Below, piece after piece: positions 24,815 to 35,700 of a stretch of DNA of 64,000 bases. Where the stretch lies: assembly GCA_021904315.1 (NCBI GenBank), contig CM038917.1:10524041-10588040 (forward strand), written 5' to 3'. Position numbers and translations under genes: made by a program. The notes under the pieces are model-generated. The model made no database searches. It was not told where the DNA came from and saw nothing but the letters and a program-made list of their open reading frames with translations. Origin of the DNA: Sphagnum magellanicum (lineage: Eukaryota > Streptophyta > Sphagnopsida > Sphagnales > Sphagnaceae). Positions within the stretch are counted from its first letter, which is position 1. Each line of letters begins with the position of its first letter.

Positions 24815-25475
24815 GTATTGAATATTATGATTTTGAGACTTGTTTGCAATATTTTTTTGGTTCATATGCCTATCACTATGTTATAGAAGTTTAGATGGAC
24901 TTTAAGGATTTAAATTTAAAATTTGTACAAATTTTTTCATATTTGTGTATAGTGATGAATGTTTTTTAAAAAGGTATTATATCTCTTCTAAATTTATGAG
25001 TGGAAGAAAGCAATATTAGAAACATGAAGTGATAAAATGAAATTAAGGTTATGCTTCACAACCTTGTTGTACTTTGAATGATGATATTATTTAGTTTTTT
25101 GTTAATTATGATTTGATTATTAATTGATATGAAAACTAGTTTCTTCATTGCTTTTGGAAATGTTACAAAAGATTAGAATGTAATTTTTTTTTGTATGGAG
25201 TTGTTTTGAGTTTTGAAAATAATATATATATCATGTAGCCATTAATTATAGTTCATGGAGTTAGTGGGAAGTAATTGCCTAGAGATAATCGTTGGACCTT
25301 GATGATGAAAGATGGTTCTTTGTGAATGATATTCATAGCTTATGACCACCTTTTAAGTTGTGTTTGTTTTGGTATAATCTAGGACTAACAAAATGGTGAA
25401 ATAAAAATTGTTGTTGTTGAAAGTTTCTTGTGCAATCTTATAGACACATGCCATTTGATGGTTGAAGTTGTTTGT
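24815..25475 (-). repeat. Repeat A, inverted partial copy A5
   Basis: The reverse complement of this stretch follows A1 from about 1 to 660. Examples are 'gaagtttagatggacttta' at 24888 against 'taaagtccatctaaacttc' in A1, and 'atgccatttgatggttgaa' near 25448 against the start of A1. It is more diverged than A1, A2 and A3 are from each other. Confidence 0.8.
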
Positions 25476-26704
25476 AGAATTATATTAAAATTCTGATTTT
25501 TTCAAATGAAAATCTATGAATTTTTTTGCAAGCAAATAAATGAAGACCTCTACAACAATTGTGTGTCTTCATCAAAACATGTTGATCAAGGTGTAAGACT
25601 AATTGGGTTAGTTAACAATTAAAGGTCTAAGGATTTGATCTAAATTTTGAAGTTTTTTAAATGCAAAAAATACAAACATTGTTTTGTTCAAGACAACTTC
25701 TTGTTTGACCCATCCAAGAAATTAAATTGTGCAACCCAATGGTTTGAACTTTTCAAGTTCCAAAACACTTGTGAAGTTTTTTGCCTTTATTCTTTGAGGA
25801 TTGGATCACCACTTTTGTTCCTGATTTTGTTTCCTCACTACCTTGAACAAACTTTGTGATGTTATTTTTCATGTCAACTATTATCTTTCCTCTTCAAAAC
25901 ACAAGGTTTTTGGTGTATGCATGTTCAAAAACCATTCACTTGTATTGTTCCTACTTTAGCTTTGTGGATTACATGATTCAACAAAATCCCAAGAAAACCC
26001 AATGCTAATGTATTTTACCTCATGTGTGAGTTTCACATTGCAAAACATTGAATCTTTTTTAGTGAAATGCAAGTAGTTTAACATATAAGGGTCTAACGAA
26101 GAAAGTGGTTAAATTTGAATTGTAAGTTGCTTGGGGACAATTATATTTCATGTGACTCATGTTTCATGTATACATATGTATAGGCAATTTGAAGTACTAA
26201 ATTGCAAAAAGGCATTAAGTACGTAGCTAAAATCATATTAATAAATCCTTGGAATAAAAAAACCATTGAATATTTTTCATAAATTGCAATTTGGTGGTAT
26301 AATTTTGAATTTATGTCTTTTAAAAAATGGATTAAAAAATAATAAAAAAATTGCATCAACCAATATCTTATGTGCATCATATTTTTCAAGTTGAAAGAAT
26401 ATGGCTTCTAAACAAAGGAAATAGTGCTATGTAGGTGAAATTAACTCTAGTTGACCCTTTGTCAATGAACTTCACTTTGGGGGTGCCAACAACTTGTCAA
26501 GTTGGCTATACTATTGTGCTTTACAAAAGAAAAAACATAAATTATGTCCTTACAAGAATGATGATATTATTTGCCCATGCCAAAAATGGTGAGGAACACA
26601 ATCATGAACAAAAATCCTATCCTACCCAATTAAAGAGATGCCTTAAAATCATAATCTCAAATGTTTTCTGTTGCGACGGATGGGGGTGGATAGGAATTCA
26701 ATCT
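25476..26704. other. AT-rich intergenic DNA, nothing recognised
   Basis: Open frames at 25647-25859, 26389-26141 and 26435-26782 are short. They have no recognisable motif and no counterpart in the duplicated blocks. Confidence 0.5.
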
Positions 26705-28100
26705 ATGTCAATGCATGAGGTGGGTAGGAGTATGGCAAACATATTTAAAGGTGACAAAACCTACTTGACAAAGTGGATGTGACAATTTACAAATGCGATT
26801 CAACACTCTCTAAGTTGATCATGTATAAAATTTTCACCATTTCCCTTTCTTATCCCGTGACACCCTTTGCCCAATTTTTTATTCTTTTTACCTATGTAGT
26901 TGGTAGAAAGGTCAAGGTTATATAATATTTTAATTTAACGGTGTCTACTCTCTATATAATTGTGATTATTACTTTTAGTGATGGGTGAATTTAATCAAGA
27001 ACCCCTCCTCCCAAAAATATAAAATTCTACATGCAAGCCCCATAATTAATTTATATTATTCACCCTAATACAAGTTGAGCATTGAAATTGAAATCAAGTG
27101 AACGTACAAGTTGTTAAATTTAATTGTTTCCAATTCTCAAGTAAATCTTTTAAATGTAGGTCTTTTTGTATGTTGTAGGTCCATATTTGAATTTAATGAT
27201 GAAAACATGATAGTTTTGTGACATGGAAAAAACATTTTGAAACCCAAAAAAAATTGATAGTATATAAGTTGTTTGATTATATAATTGTTATTTGTACCTT
27301 GGTCATGTAATTATGAGATGAAATCAAACAATTCAAGAATAAAAATTCAGTTTTCTAGATGGTTGTTAGTTTACTTTGTTGATGAAAACCTCTTTTGGAA
27401 CTCAAAAATGCACTTTTCTTAATAACCTTGTGAAATTAATTACTTTGGAAAAAAAGAAATGATTTATGACACAAAAGGTCAAGCTTGAACCTTCACATCA
27501 TTAAAGTACAAATCTTGGGGTTTTTTTTTTTTTTCCCACTAAGTAAAATTTCCATGCCTAATATATGATTGTTGCACGTGCATTCTAAAAGCCATTCAAT
27601 TGAAATTCATATATTGGAAAATAAACCTGTAGGGCTTGTTTCGTTCCAAGGCCCACATGAATTAGATCTATGACACAAATTTGAAGGAGAAAATTTAGAA
27701 ATACTATAATAGTTTAAGAAACAACAGTGCAAAAAAGATAATAATTAAATTTGATGGAAGTGAAAAAATTCACACATATAACTGGCAAATGTAAGTGGGC
27801 CCATGCAACATGTACATACATTGGTAATGGTCACAATGATCAACTATAATTACTCCCCATGTCCTCAACTTACATATATAAAACTGAAAGGTGTCTTAGT
27901 AGACCACTTGTATAAACATTGCGCAAGTGGCACTCCAACTTCATCTTACCATAATTCATTTAGGGTCTAATATAATTGATTTGGAATGACAATCATAATT
28001 ATGCCAATCGAAAGAGAGGTGGAAAAGACAATTTAGTTTGCAATGGCCATTTTTTTGATGTTTTAAGGTTGCTATGTTGCATATAATGACTTACATCAAA
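26705..28100 (-). repeat. Block B, copy B1: 3' flank of the intact ankyrin gene
   Basis: Collinear with about 48245-49800 (B2) and 61605-63210 (B3). Shared phrases include 'gcatgaggtggg' plus 'atggcaaacatatt' at the left edge and 'cccacatgaattagatct' in the middle. B1 is clearly more diverged from B2 and B3 than those are from each other, so the duplication that split B1 off is older. It overlaps the last codons of the gene. Confidence 0.8.
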
Positions 28101-31100
28101 AACATATGGTTCCTTAAAATTCACTTGCACAGTAGACTTGCTTTGAAAATTCCTGAAACCTGGAAAGTGTCCCTTATCCCAACGAAGGAACCCAATGGCG
28201 GGATACAAGGTGGTTTTCAAGTTACAAGGCATCGAACAGACTAACTTTTGATTCTTGGTGAAAAAAATCTCTCCTGTCACATAATTGACCCCTGCTCCCA
28301 CAGTGTCCCCCTTAGTGTACTTGAAGTCAAAATCCACCCCCAAACCTTCAATCACGCCCTTCTTATCATTCTGCGAATGACCGTTTTCCGGCAAACTACC
28401 AACGCTAAAATAGCCATAGGTGTTAGACGCATGAAATGGTAAATTATTGATGAAGTTTTCATTAGTGAAGCCCATGGAAACTACCGTATTCAAATTGTCC
28501 TTGATTTTGATCTCAAAGTAATAGGACATTGTTTGCTCATGCCATGTTGCTGGCTGATAGGTTTGAATAGCACCGGAATCCAAACCCTCAGGCCATTCCC
28601 CTCCCCTGAACTTGACATGTTGTGACAATCTACTTGTGGTGACCACCAAAAACTTGCTACGAGTTTTTGTGTTAAGCCATGTTTGTGGTTTTTCTTCTTC
28701 CATCTTATCAACTGTGTCTCCTTCTCCTCGCATAAAACATACACCTTGTAACCGCACCCACAAGCTCTTACACAAGGATACGCATAAATTGTAACCCTTG
28801 GGTGTTGTTTCTTCTTCCGTTTCATCATCGTTTTGCTCCCTTTCCAAGACTTTGGCCAATGATTCTCTCAACTTACCCAAGAATCTAATTATCGTCCAAC
28901 TACAAATTGCCAACCCTATTACTACAGAAATCTTCATGCTTGTCATGTCCTTGTGAATTGGTGGTAGCACTGCAAAACCCGCACACACAAATGATCCTAG
29001 TACTGTTACTACAGAACACAGTAGTAGTATCGATGTCCATTGTAATTCGTTGCGCACAGAGCGCAACGCTACCACAATGAAAGTAGTATCCAAGTCAGGG
29101 AAAGCAGCTTTTGCCCCTGAGATCACTGTGCCGATGGCGAAGAAAAAAGACAAGGTGTTAAACACCCAAAACAGGCGAAGACTGTAGTGCAACTCTACAG
29201 CTGCAAAGGACTCAAATACTCCAGGAGGGGTTGCAAGAGAAGATTGAGGGAACTGATAGTCAGTCGTGTAACCCAAGGGCGGCTGCAACCAACTTGCAAA
29301 TGTGATCCCAGCTATGAGGGCACCCCCAACAAGAAGTGCATTCGCTGCATCGATGAAGACCTGTCTATCTCTGTATTGTCTTTCCAAGAAGTCTTTCACG
29401 TCAGAGCGTTCCATGAGTCTATTGGTAATTTCTTCAAATTTCTCCTTGCGTTGTCTCTCCAAAAGAAATTTGAATTTTGAATGCTCCAAAACTTTGCTGT
29501 TGTGATTTTGTTGGCGTTCTTTGGCATATTGAAGACATGTTTTGCCATTTTGATCTTGTAAGTTTGCTCGCAACCGTTCTGCTTTCGCTAGACATAAAGC
29601 TTTCACCACATTTGGGTGACACTTTATAGTAGCAAAGTGTAGGGCTGTTTGCCCTTTTCTGTTTCTCCCATTCAGGTCCACTTCTGGTTCCAGCTTCAAC
29701 AACTTGTTCACAATGTGAACGTGCCCATTAATGGCAGCAAGGTGAAGAGGGGTGTTTCCACGAATGTTGATTGCATCAAGGGCTAATTCTCCAACACGCT
29801 CCAACATAACATCCACCACCTCATCATGCCCTTCCTTACAAGCAAGGTGCAATGGCGTATTCTCCTCCTCGTTTGTTGGGTTGAGGTTCAACTCAGTGGT
29901 GCGCTTCTGATCATTATTCATTGCTGTGGAATCTGAATCGGTAGTTTGCTTAGTAACACCTAACAACATGGCCACTATCGCACCTTGCCCTGCTTCAGCA
30001 GCAAGGTGTAGTGGTGTATTATCACCATGATTTGACTGATCAAAGCCGAATTCAGTTCTTCCACGCTCCAACAATTCCTTCACCACCTCCACATGCCCCT
30101 CTTCAATAGCCAGGTGTAAGGGGGTATTCCCACCAACGTCCGGAAAGTGCATCCCGCACCTATTACCATCCCCATGGTCCAAAAACACCTTTACCACCTC
30201 TAGATAGCCTCCTTTAGTAGCGAGGTGCAGTGGTGTATTCCAATCCTTGTTTTCCGCAGCCAGTTGCAATTCAAGACCACACCCCAACAACAAGTTGACC
30301 ACCTCAACATGCCCTTCTTTAGCAGCGAGGTGTAGTGGCGTGTTTCCATCGTTATTCTCGTCATCGAGATCAAACTCGGTAGCTGCGTGATCCAACAACA
30401 CCTGAACTACCTTATCATGGCCGTTCTTGGTAGCTTGGTGTAGCAATGTGTTTCCGTGAGCATTCTTCACTTCCAAGTCCAATGTGCTACAACGTTCCAA
30501 CAAAAGTTGCACCACCTCCACATGGCCTTCTTCAGCAGCGATGTGTAGTGGTGTGTTTCTGTCCTTGTTCTTCTCCTTGAGGTACGATTCAACGTGGTCC
30601 ACCACAACTTTCACTTTGTCAACATTCCCTTCCTCACTGTCTAGGTGGAATGGTATGTTTCCATCCATGTTCTCCTGATTGAAGTGTAGCTTATTGGCAT
30701 GTTCTAATAACATGTTCGTCACTCGAACACACCCGCTCTTGGTAGCAATGTGTAGTGTTGTGTTTCCACTGCAGCTGTTCTTCCTAGTGAGGTCCGATTC
30801 AGAAGTGAACTCCAACAACACCCTTACTACTGCAACATGTCCCTTGTCAATTGCAAGATCCAAAGGTGTAAAGGAATTGGAGTTTTGAGTGGTTAAGTCA
30901 ATCAAGCATGCACCTTGTCCAAGGAACCTCTCCACAACATTCACGTGCCCTGCTTCTGCGGCAATGTGCAAGGGTGTGCAACCTTCGTCATCTTGGACAT
31001 TGATTTTGATTCCTGGCTCCCGAAAAAGCAAGTCGACAATTTCCAGAGATCCCATCCGTGCTGCAAAGTGTAGTGCCGTGAGATTGGTACTCCCTTCTCG

Positions 31101-32103
31101 TTCCATTGGTTGAAATGGAAGATACCAATGTTTCCAACTTGATGACATCATCCATTCGGGCTGTTTTTGATTTGTTGAAGGCATCCCTGATCCCATGTTT
31201 ATGTCAATGTTTTCTACATGGAGCAACAACTTCACTATGGCTTCTCGATTATCAGCTTTTGATCGAGTAGCCAGGTGTAAGGGTGTGAGTCCGTGGATGT
31301 CTTGCGCATTTATGTCAATATCATCCCACTTGAGTAGCTCCTCCACTACTTCCACGCTGTTGCATTCCACCCCGTAGTGAATAGGGAACCTCTTGAATTC
31401 ATCGCTTCGGTTCAAATGGCAGCCAACATCTGATGATCTCAGTGTCCTTTCTGCTTGAAGAAGCATCTGCACCACCTTGCATCTGTCTTGCTGTGGTCGT
31501 CTGCTTCCCAAATCGCGATCAGGATTCTCGTCGCCTTCTGCTACTAGATGGAGAGCTGTCAACCCAACGTCAGTGGTGGCATCAACCGTCACCCTTGTAT
31601 CCTTTATTAGAAGCACGACAACCTTTGGGCAAGCGAACCTTGCCGCCATATGGAGAGGAGTCATTCCAAACATTTCGGTAGCATTCACTCGTATATCGGG
31701 GCGTTGAAGCAACAATTTGACGATCTCGCACGTTTCGTCCTTAGTTGACGCTATGTGCAGTGGTGCTCGCCGGGCCCAATCTTCAGCGTTCACGTCTACT
31801 TGAGGATGCTCCAACAGGGCCTTTGTACATATTCAAAACAAAGATTGAATCAGTTCAAACACACACAAGCCATAATTCTTGTAGTTCTTTCGTTATGCAT
31901 GGATCATTCAATGGAAATGATTGTACCTTGGCAACTCCCGTGTCTTGATTACGCTTTATTGCTTCGTGGAGGGGGAATCCGTGGGGGGGGATTCCGCCTG
32001 TCTTCCCTTCGTTCACGTCCACGTTCGATCGGTTCAACAACAGGTTTCGCATCTCGTCTTCACTACCAGAGAATGCTATGTTCCACAACTTCTTTTGTGC
32101 CAT
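27999..32103 (-). CDS. Ankyrin-repeat, PGG-domain membrane protein with C-terminal SPRY domain (two exons)
   Basis: Exon 1 is 32103-31927 (59 codons, start ATG in the context AGGATGG). A 106-base intron (GTACAA ... AAAG) follows. Exon 2 is 31820-27999, giving about 1332 residues. Joining across the intron completes an ankyrin repeat (GFPLHEAIKR ... LLEHPQVDVN). Residues 1 to about 860 hold some 20 repeats with TPLHLAA-type cores. Four hydrophobic helices follow in a PGG-type domain: about 885-905, 930-955, 970-1000 and 1020-1042. The helix-1 loop reads QPPLGY where family members usually have a PGG. Residues about 1110-1300 form a SPRY domain (YYFEIKIKD, TGEIFFTKN, VNFKEPYVFDV). Known plant ANK-PGG proteins such as ACD6 and ITN1 act in membranes in defence or stress signalling, and SPRY domains bind partner proteins. 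Four helices would leave both ends in the cytoplasm. The frame is open throughout with no sign of decay. The product call is firm; the role is unknown. Confidence 0.93.
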
Positions 32104-32393
32104 CCTGCTCGACTTTCGAAAGGATTCACTCTCTCGTGCACGACCTGTAGGGATGTTAAAACTCGAACTTGAGTAGTCTGTGAAGTCTAACCCACAATCA
32201 ACGAAAAAATCTTGAACGCCACCAAAACTAGATCCTCAGCAGCTAGAAACTCACTTCCCCAACGTTTAAGTCATGACCTTTGGCTCAGCTAACACGCTTT
32301 GAATCAGCACTCGTGAATTTGATGAAGTCTTGACGACCTGCAGGACTATCTTCACACAAAAGTTGCTGATGAGTTCTGGTTTCAGGTTTCTTG

Positions 32394-32400
32394 TTTTATA
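32394..32400 (-). promoter_or_regulatory. Candidate TATA box of the ankyrin gene
   Basis: The minus strand reads TATAAAA about 291 bases before the start codon. That implies a leader of roughly 260 bases if transcription starts some 30 bases downstream. No closer TATA-like sequence stands out. Confidence 0.5.
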
Positions 32401-32470
32401 CATTGCAAGGAGAGTTGCTGATGATCACGACTGCCAAAGCTTTTTGGTTTGGTGGGGACCCTAACAGAGG

Positions 32471-32700
32471 TGGTACGTCAGAACTAAGAAGCAAACTTGA
32501 CGTTACTCGGAACTAGTTCTTCAACTTCTGTAGCGTTTTCCTTAAATGATTTCTACTTAAACTAGACACCCATATTTTTTTGCTAACGAGGACCCACTCG
32601 CGGACATTTTCTGAGGAGGACGTTTCTGGCGGAATCATTTACGTCAAGGTGGATTGGTAATCGGAACGCCCTAGTACAGAACTGGAGAACCCACGTGGCT
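32471..32700 (-). promoter_or_regulatory. Cluster of ACGT-core elements upstream of the ankyrin gene
   Basis: TGACG cores occur at 32475-32480 (minus), 32498-32502 (plus) and 32641-32646 (minus, reading TGACGTAA). A perfect palindromic G-box, CCACGTGG, lies at 32691-32698. TGACG motifs bind TGA-type bZIP factors, and G-boxes bind bZIP or bHLH factors. These are common in plant defence and stress promoters. In block C2 the TGACGTAA site survives but the G-box has become a CACCTGG-like sequence. Function is inferred from motif and position only. Confidence 0.4.
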
Positions 32701-35700
32701 TTTCAGGTACCACTACGCAACTGTAGTGTGCCTGGAATCACGTTTGCGGTCAGGTTCTGCGCCGGAAATACCTGTGCAGCGGTACAAGGGAAGCTATTTC
32801 CAAGTTCTATTCACCTCCGAATTTCAATTTAATTCAGTTTAATAGTTCATTTGGTTTATGCTAAACTTGAATGATTTTGAGCGTCCTGGTACTGGAATGC
32901 AGGACACAAGTTTTTTTTCCTCTACAATATACCTGTACTAGGCTGAAAGTCATGTTTGTAGCAGTGGTGTTTTTTTTCAATTTCCTGATGGAGCCAGGGT
33001 AGCCATGCATCACTGGGCAGATTCAGCCCATTCACATGTTATGTGAGAACTGTGGTGAGAAAACTGTGGAATGTAATAACCTTTGTATGAGCTCTGTTGT
33101 GCATAAAAATGACCAAATAAGTTGGACATTATATGGTGTTAGTACTAAAAAAATTGCAGGGGGCAAACACTCAGAAAGATGGAACCACACCCTACTCCAT
33201 AACCAAAATAATGTCACATAATGGTTTTTAAAAGAAAACCTATCAGATTCCATTTGCTCATTCATTCCATTTGTTGGGCCCTGCCCAGGAAACCTGGCAT
33301 TGGGTTGTTAAATTCCATTTGCCCATGGAGTTGCTTTGCTTTGCTTTGTTTGATAACCATCTTTCAAATTGATGTGAACTGTATTAAAGTTTTTCCAATC
33401 ATCATGATGTTCCCATAAATTTCATCATGTGTCTCAAAAAGTCCAAATTTGTGCTAGTGAGAAAAAGAAATGATTTTTATAAGACATCTAGGGGTAAAAA
33501 TGAGAGACAAAGAAATAGAAATAAATGAAAAAGTGAAAAGTTTAAATAACCATTCTATGAGAGTACCTAGACCTTGGGAACATACTATGTTACAGCAAGT
33601 GATCAATGACAATTGAGTACTTTCTTCCTTGAACCAGATGCATTTTGGAATGCCATTTTGTGGAAGTCAGGCCTAAGATGGGCTCTTTCTCTTAACAAAT
33701 TATGGCCCATTACAAATTCTAAAAGATGTTGGAACTTGGGGAATTTGTGTGATGCCCTCAGGGTACACAAAAAGGAATACCCTAACCATGTTGCTTTCTA
33801 AGGGCCTGATGGATTGGTCCAAAGAGTTGTGGAAGATACATGCAATAGTTAAAAGCAAGCCACATCTTTAAGTACAACTTTATGCCCTGACCTTTTTTGA
33901 ACACATGTATGGCATTTCACAATCAGCAAATGTGTCCAAAGGCATTAGTTTTTATCTTGACCAATTAATTTTCACTAGATTGGGGTATCAAGGCCCTGCT
34001 AGAATTGTCAAGAATAGAACAAATATCAGCATCTTTTGAGTTGGCCAAACTCAATAGGCCTGTTATCTTTTATGGCAGGAACTTTTTTTGAACACATGTA
34101 GTGATGTATGGTTTTCTCATAATCGGCAAATGTGTCCAAACATATTGGGTTTTTTATTCACCAATTACGTTTCCCTAGATTGGGGATATCACGTCCTGGC
34201 TAGGTAAACGTGTTAAGAATAGGAAAAAAATTGGCATCTTTTAAAGTGCCCAAAGTCATCAGGCCAATTATGTTTTGTGGCGTAATCTTTTTTGAACATG
34301 GTTTGCTCTCAATCGGCAAATATGTCCAAGCACATTGGCTTTTTATCTTGACCAATTCTTTTCCCGTAGATTGGGGTATCAAATCTGGGCTAGGATAAAA
34401 ACTGGTCTCTTTTGAATTGCCCCACATCAATAGGCTAGTTGTGCTTTATGGCATGACCTTTTTTGAACACATGTAATTATGTATGGTTGCTCATTGAAAC
34501 TGCTAATGGCGAGTTATTGAGTTTTAACTTGGTTATCAAGTCAGTTATTAATAACCTACCAGCAGGTTATTGATCTTTTGATCACTTATTAAATTGATAT
34601 CTGTCTGCTATTGAATTTTCAAATTTTAATAACCTACCTTGATGACTCAATTATCATCCAGATAGGTTATCAATCTTTAAACACTAATACAGAAACTTAA
34701 ACAAATATAATAATAAAAAAATTTAGTTTTAAATCTTTGAAACCCTACAACTGGTGTAGATCCAGCGACTTAACTGGTGGTTCTCAATCATGATTTGGTA
34801 ACCTACCCTTATGCATAACTGATGATTCTTATTGGCACCCCAAAAACATTCAAAGAAAAAGAAGCCCAATGGTTAATTGAAAAAATCAATAACCTGCCAA
34901 CACTGGTCCAAACACATTGGTTTTTATCTTGACCAGTTACTTTTCCCTAGTTGGGTATCATGTGTTGGCTAGAATTGTTAAGAATAGGACCAATATTGGC
35001 ATTTTTGAATTGCCCAATATCAATAGCTAGTTATCAAGAAGAAGAAAACTCACATTGAACAAGGACAGCGATGGGCCCAGCTTCATTTGCTAGTAGAAGA
35101 TCAAGAGGTATTTTGTTGAACCACCAGCGAGTCATTAGGTCACTTAAAAAAAGGTTTCCATTGGTCATCCACCATCACATTACATCCTTACTGCAATTAT
35201 TTATTGGGCCTGGTGTCTTGTTTCTTCAATTTTGTGATGTTGCTCAGGTAGTGATTATCCATAATTTATTTAGACAAATTTGACAATCTTCAAAATATGA
35301 AAGTATCTTAAGCACCCTTTCATATTCTAGGAAATTGTGACAATTTTTGTTGCTTTTAGGTTTGTTTTTAGTAATTTTTAAGTTCAAAAGTGGAATTTTT
35401 GATAGAACATTCCTTCTCAAAATATTGTTCACAAAATGACAAAAATTTTCCACCAAAAAAATCATCGATTGGGGTTTGCCTGTGTGCAGGCCTTGGTGAT
35501 GTGCAACCCACATTAAGGAATGAAATAATGGCCAAAGAATAAGCCAAAGGTTCACACATGCAAGAAACTAACAAATACTAATTTTATCTACATTTACATA
35601 TTTTGCTTCAATCTTAGCCTATGCCATATAAATTACCAAATTCAAGTTCCAAAATATACAAAATGTTCACATGTGCAAAAGCATCCTGAAGAGAGAGCTA

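Noticed and set aside
28248..31707. Plus-strand open frames opposite the ankyrin gene
   Set aside because: They are shadows of a long repetitive coding sequence and show no recognisable domains.
31812..31814. Start of the ankyrin protein inside exon 2 (31814)
   Set aside because: The codon is TTG. A proper ATG exon lies upstream at 32103-31927, with matching splice sites, phase and ankyrin register.
33613..33801. Open frames in C1 and their C2 counterparts (56900-57100)
   Set aside because: They are short, without motifs, and differ in frame between the two copies.
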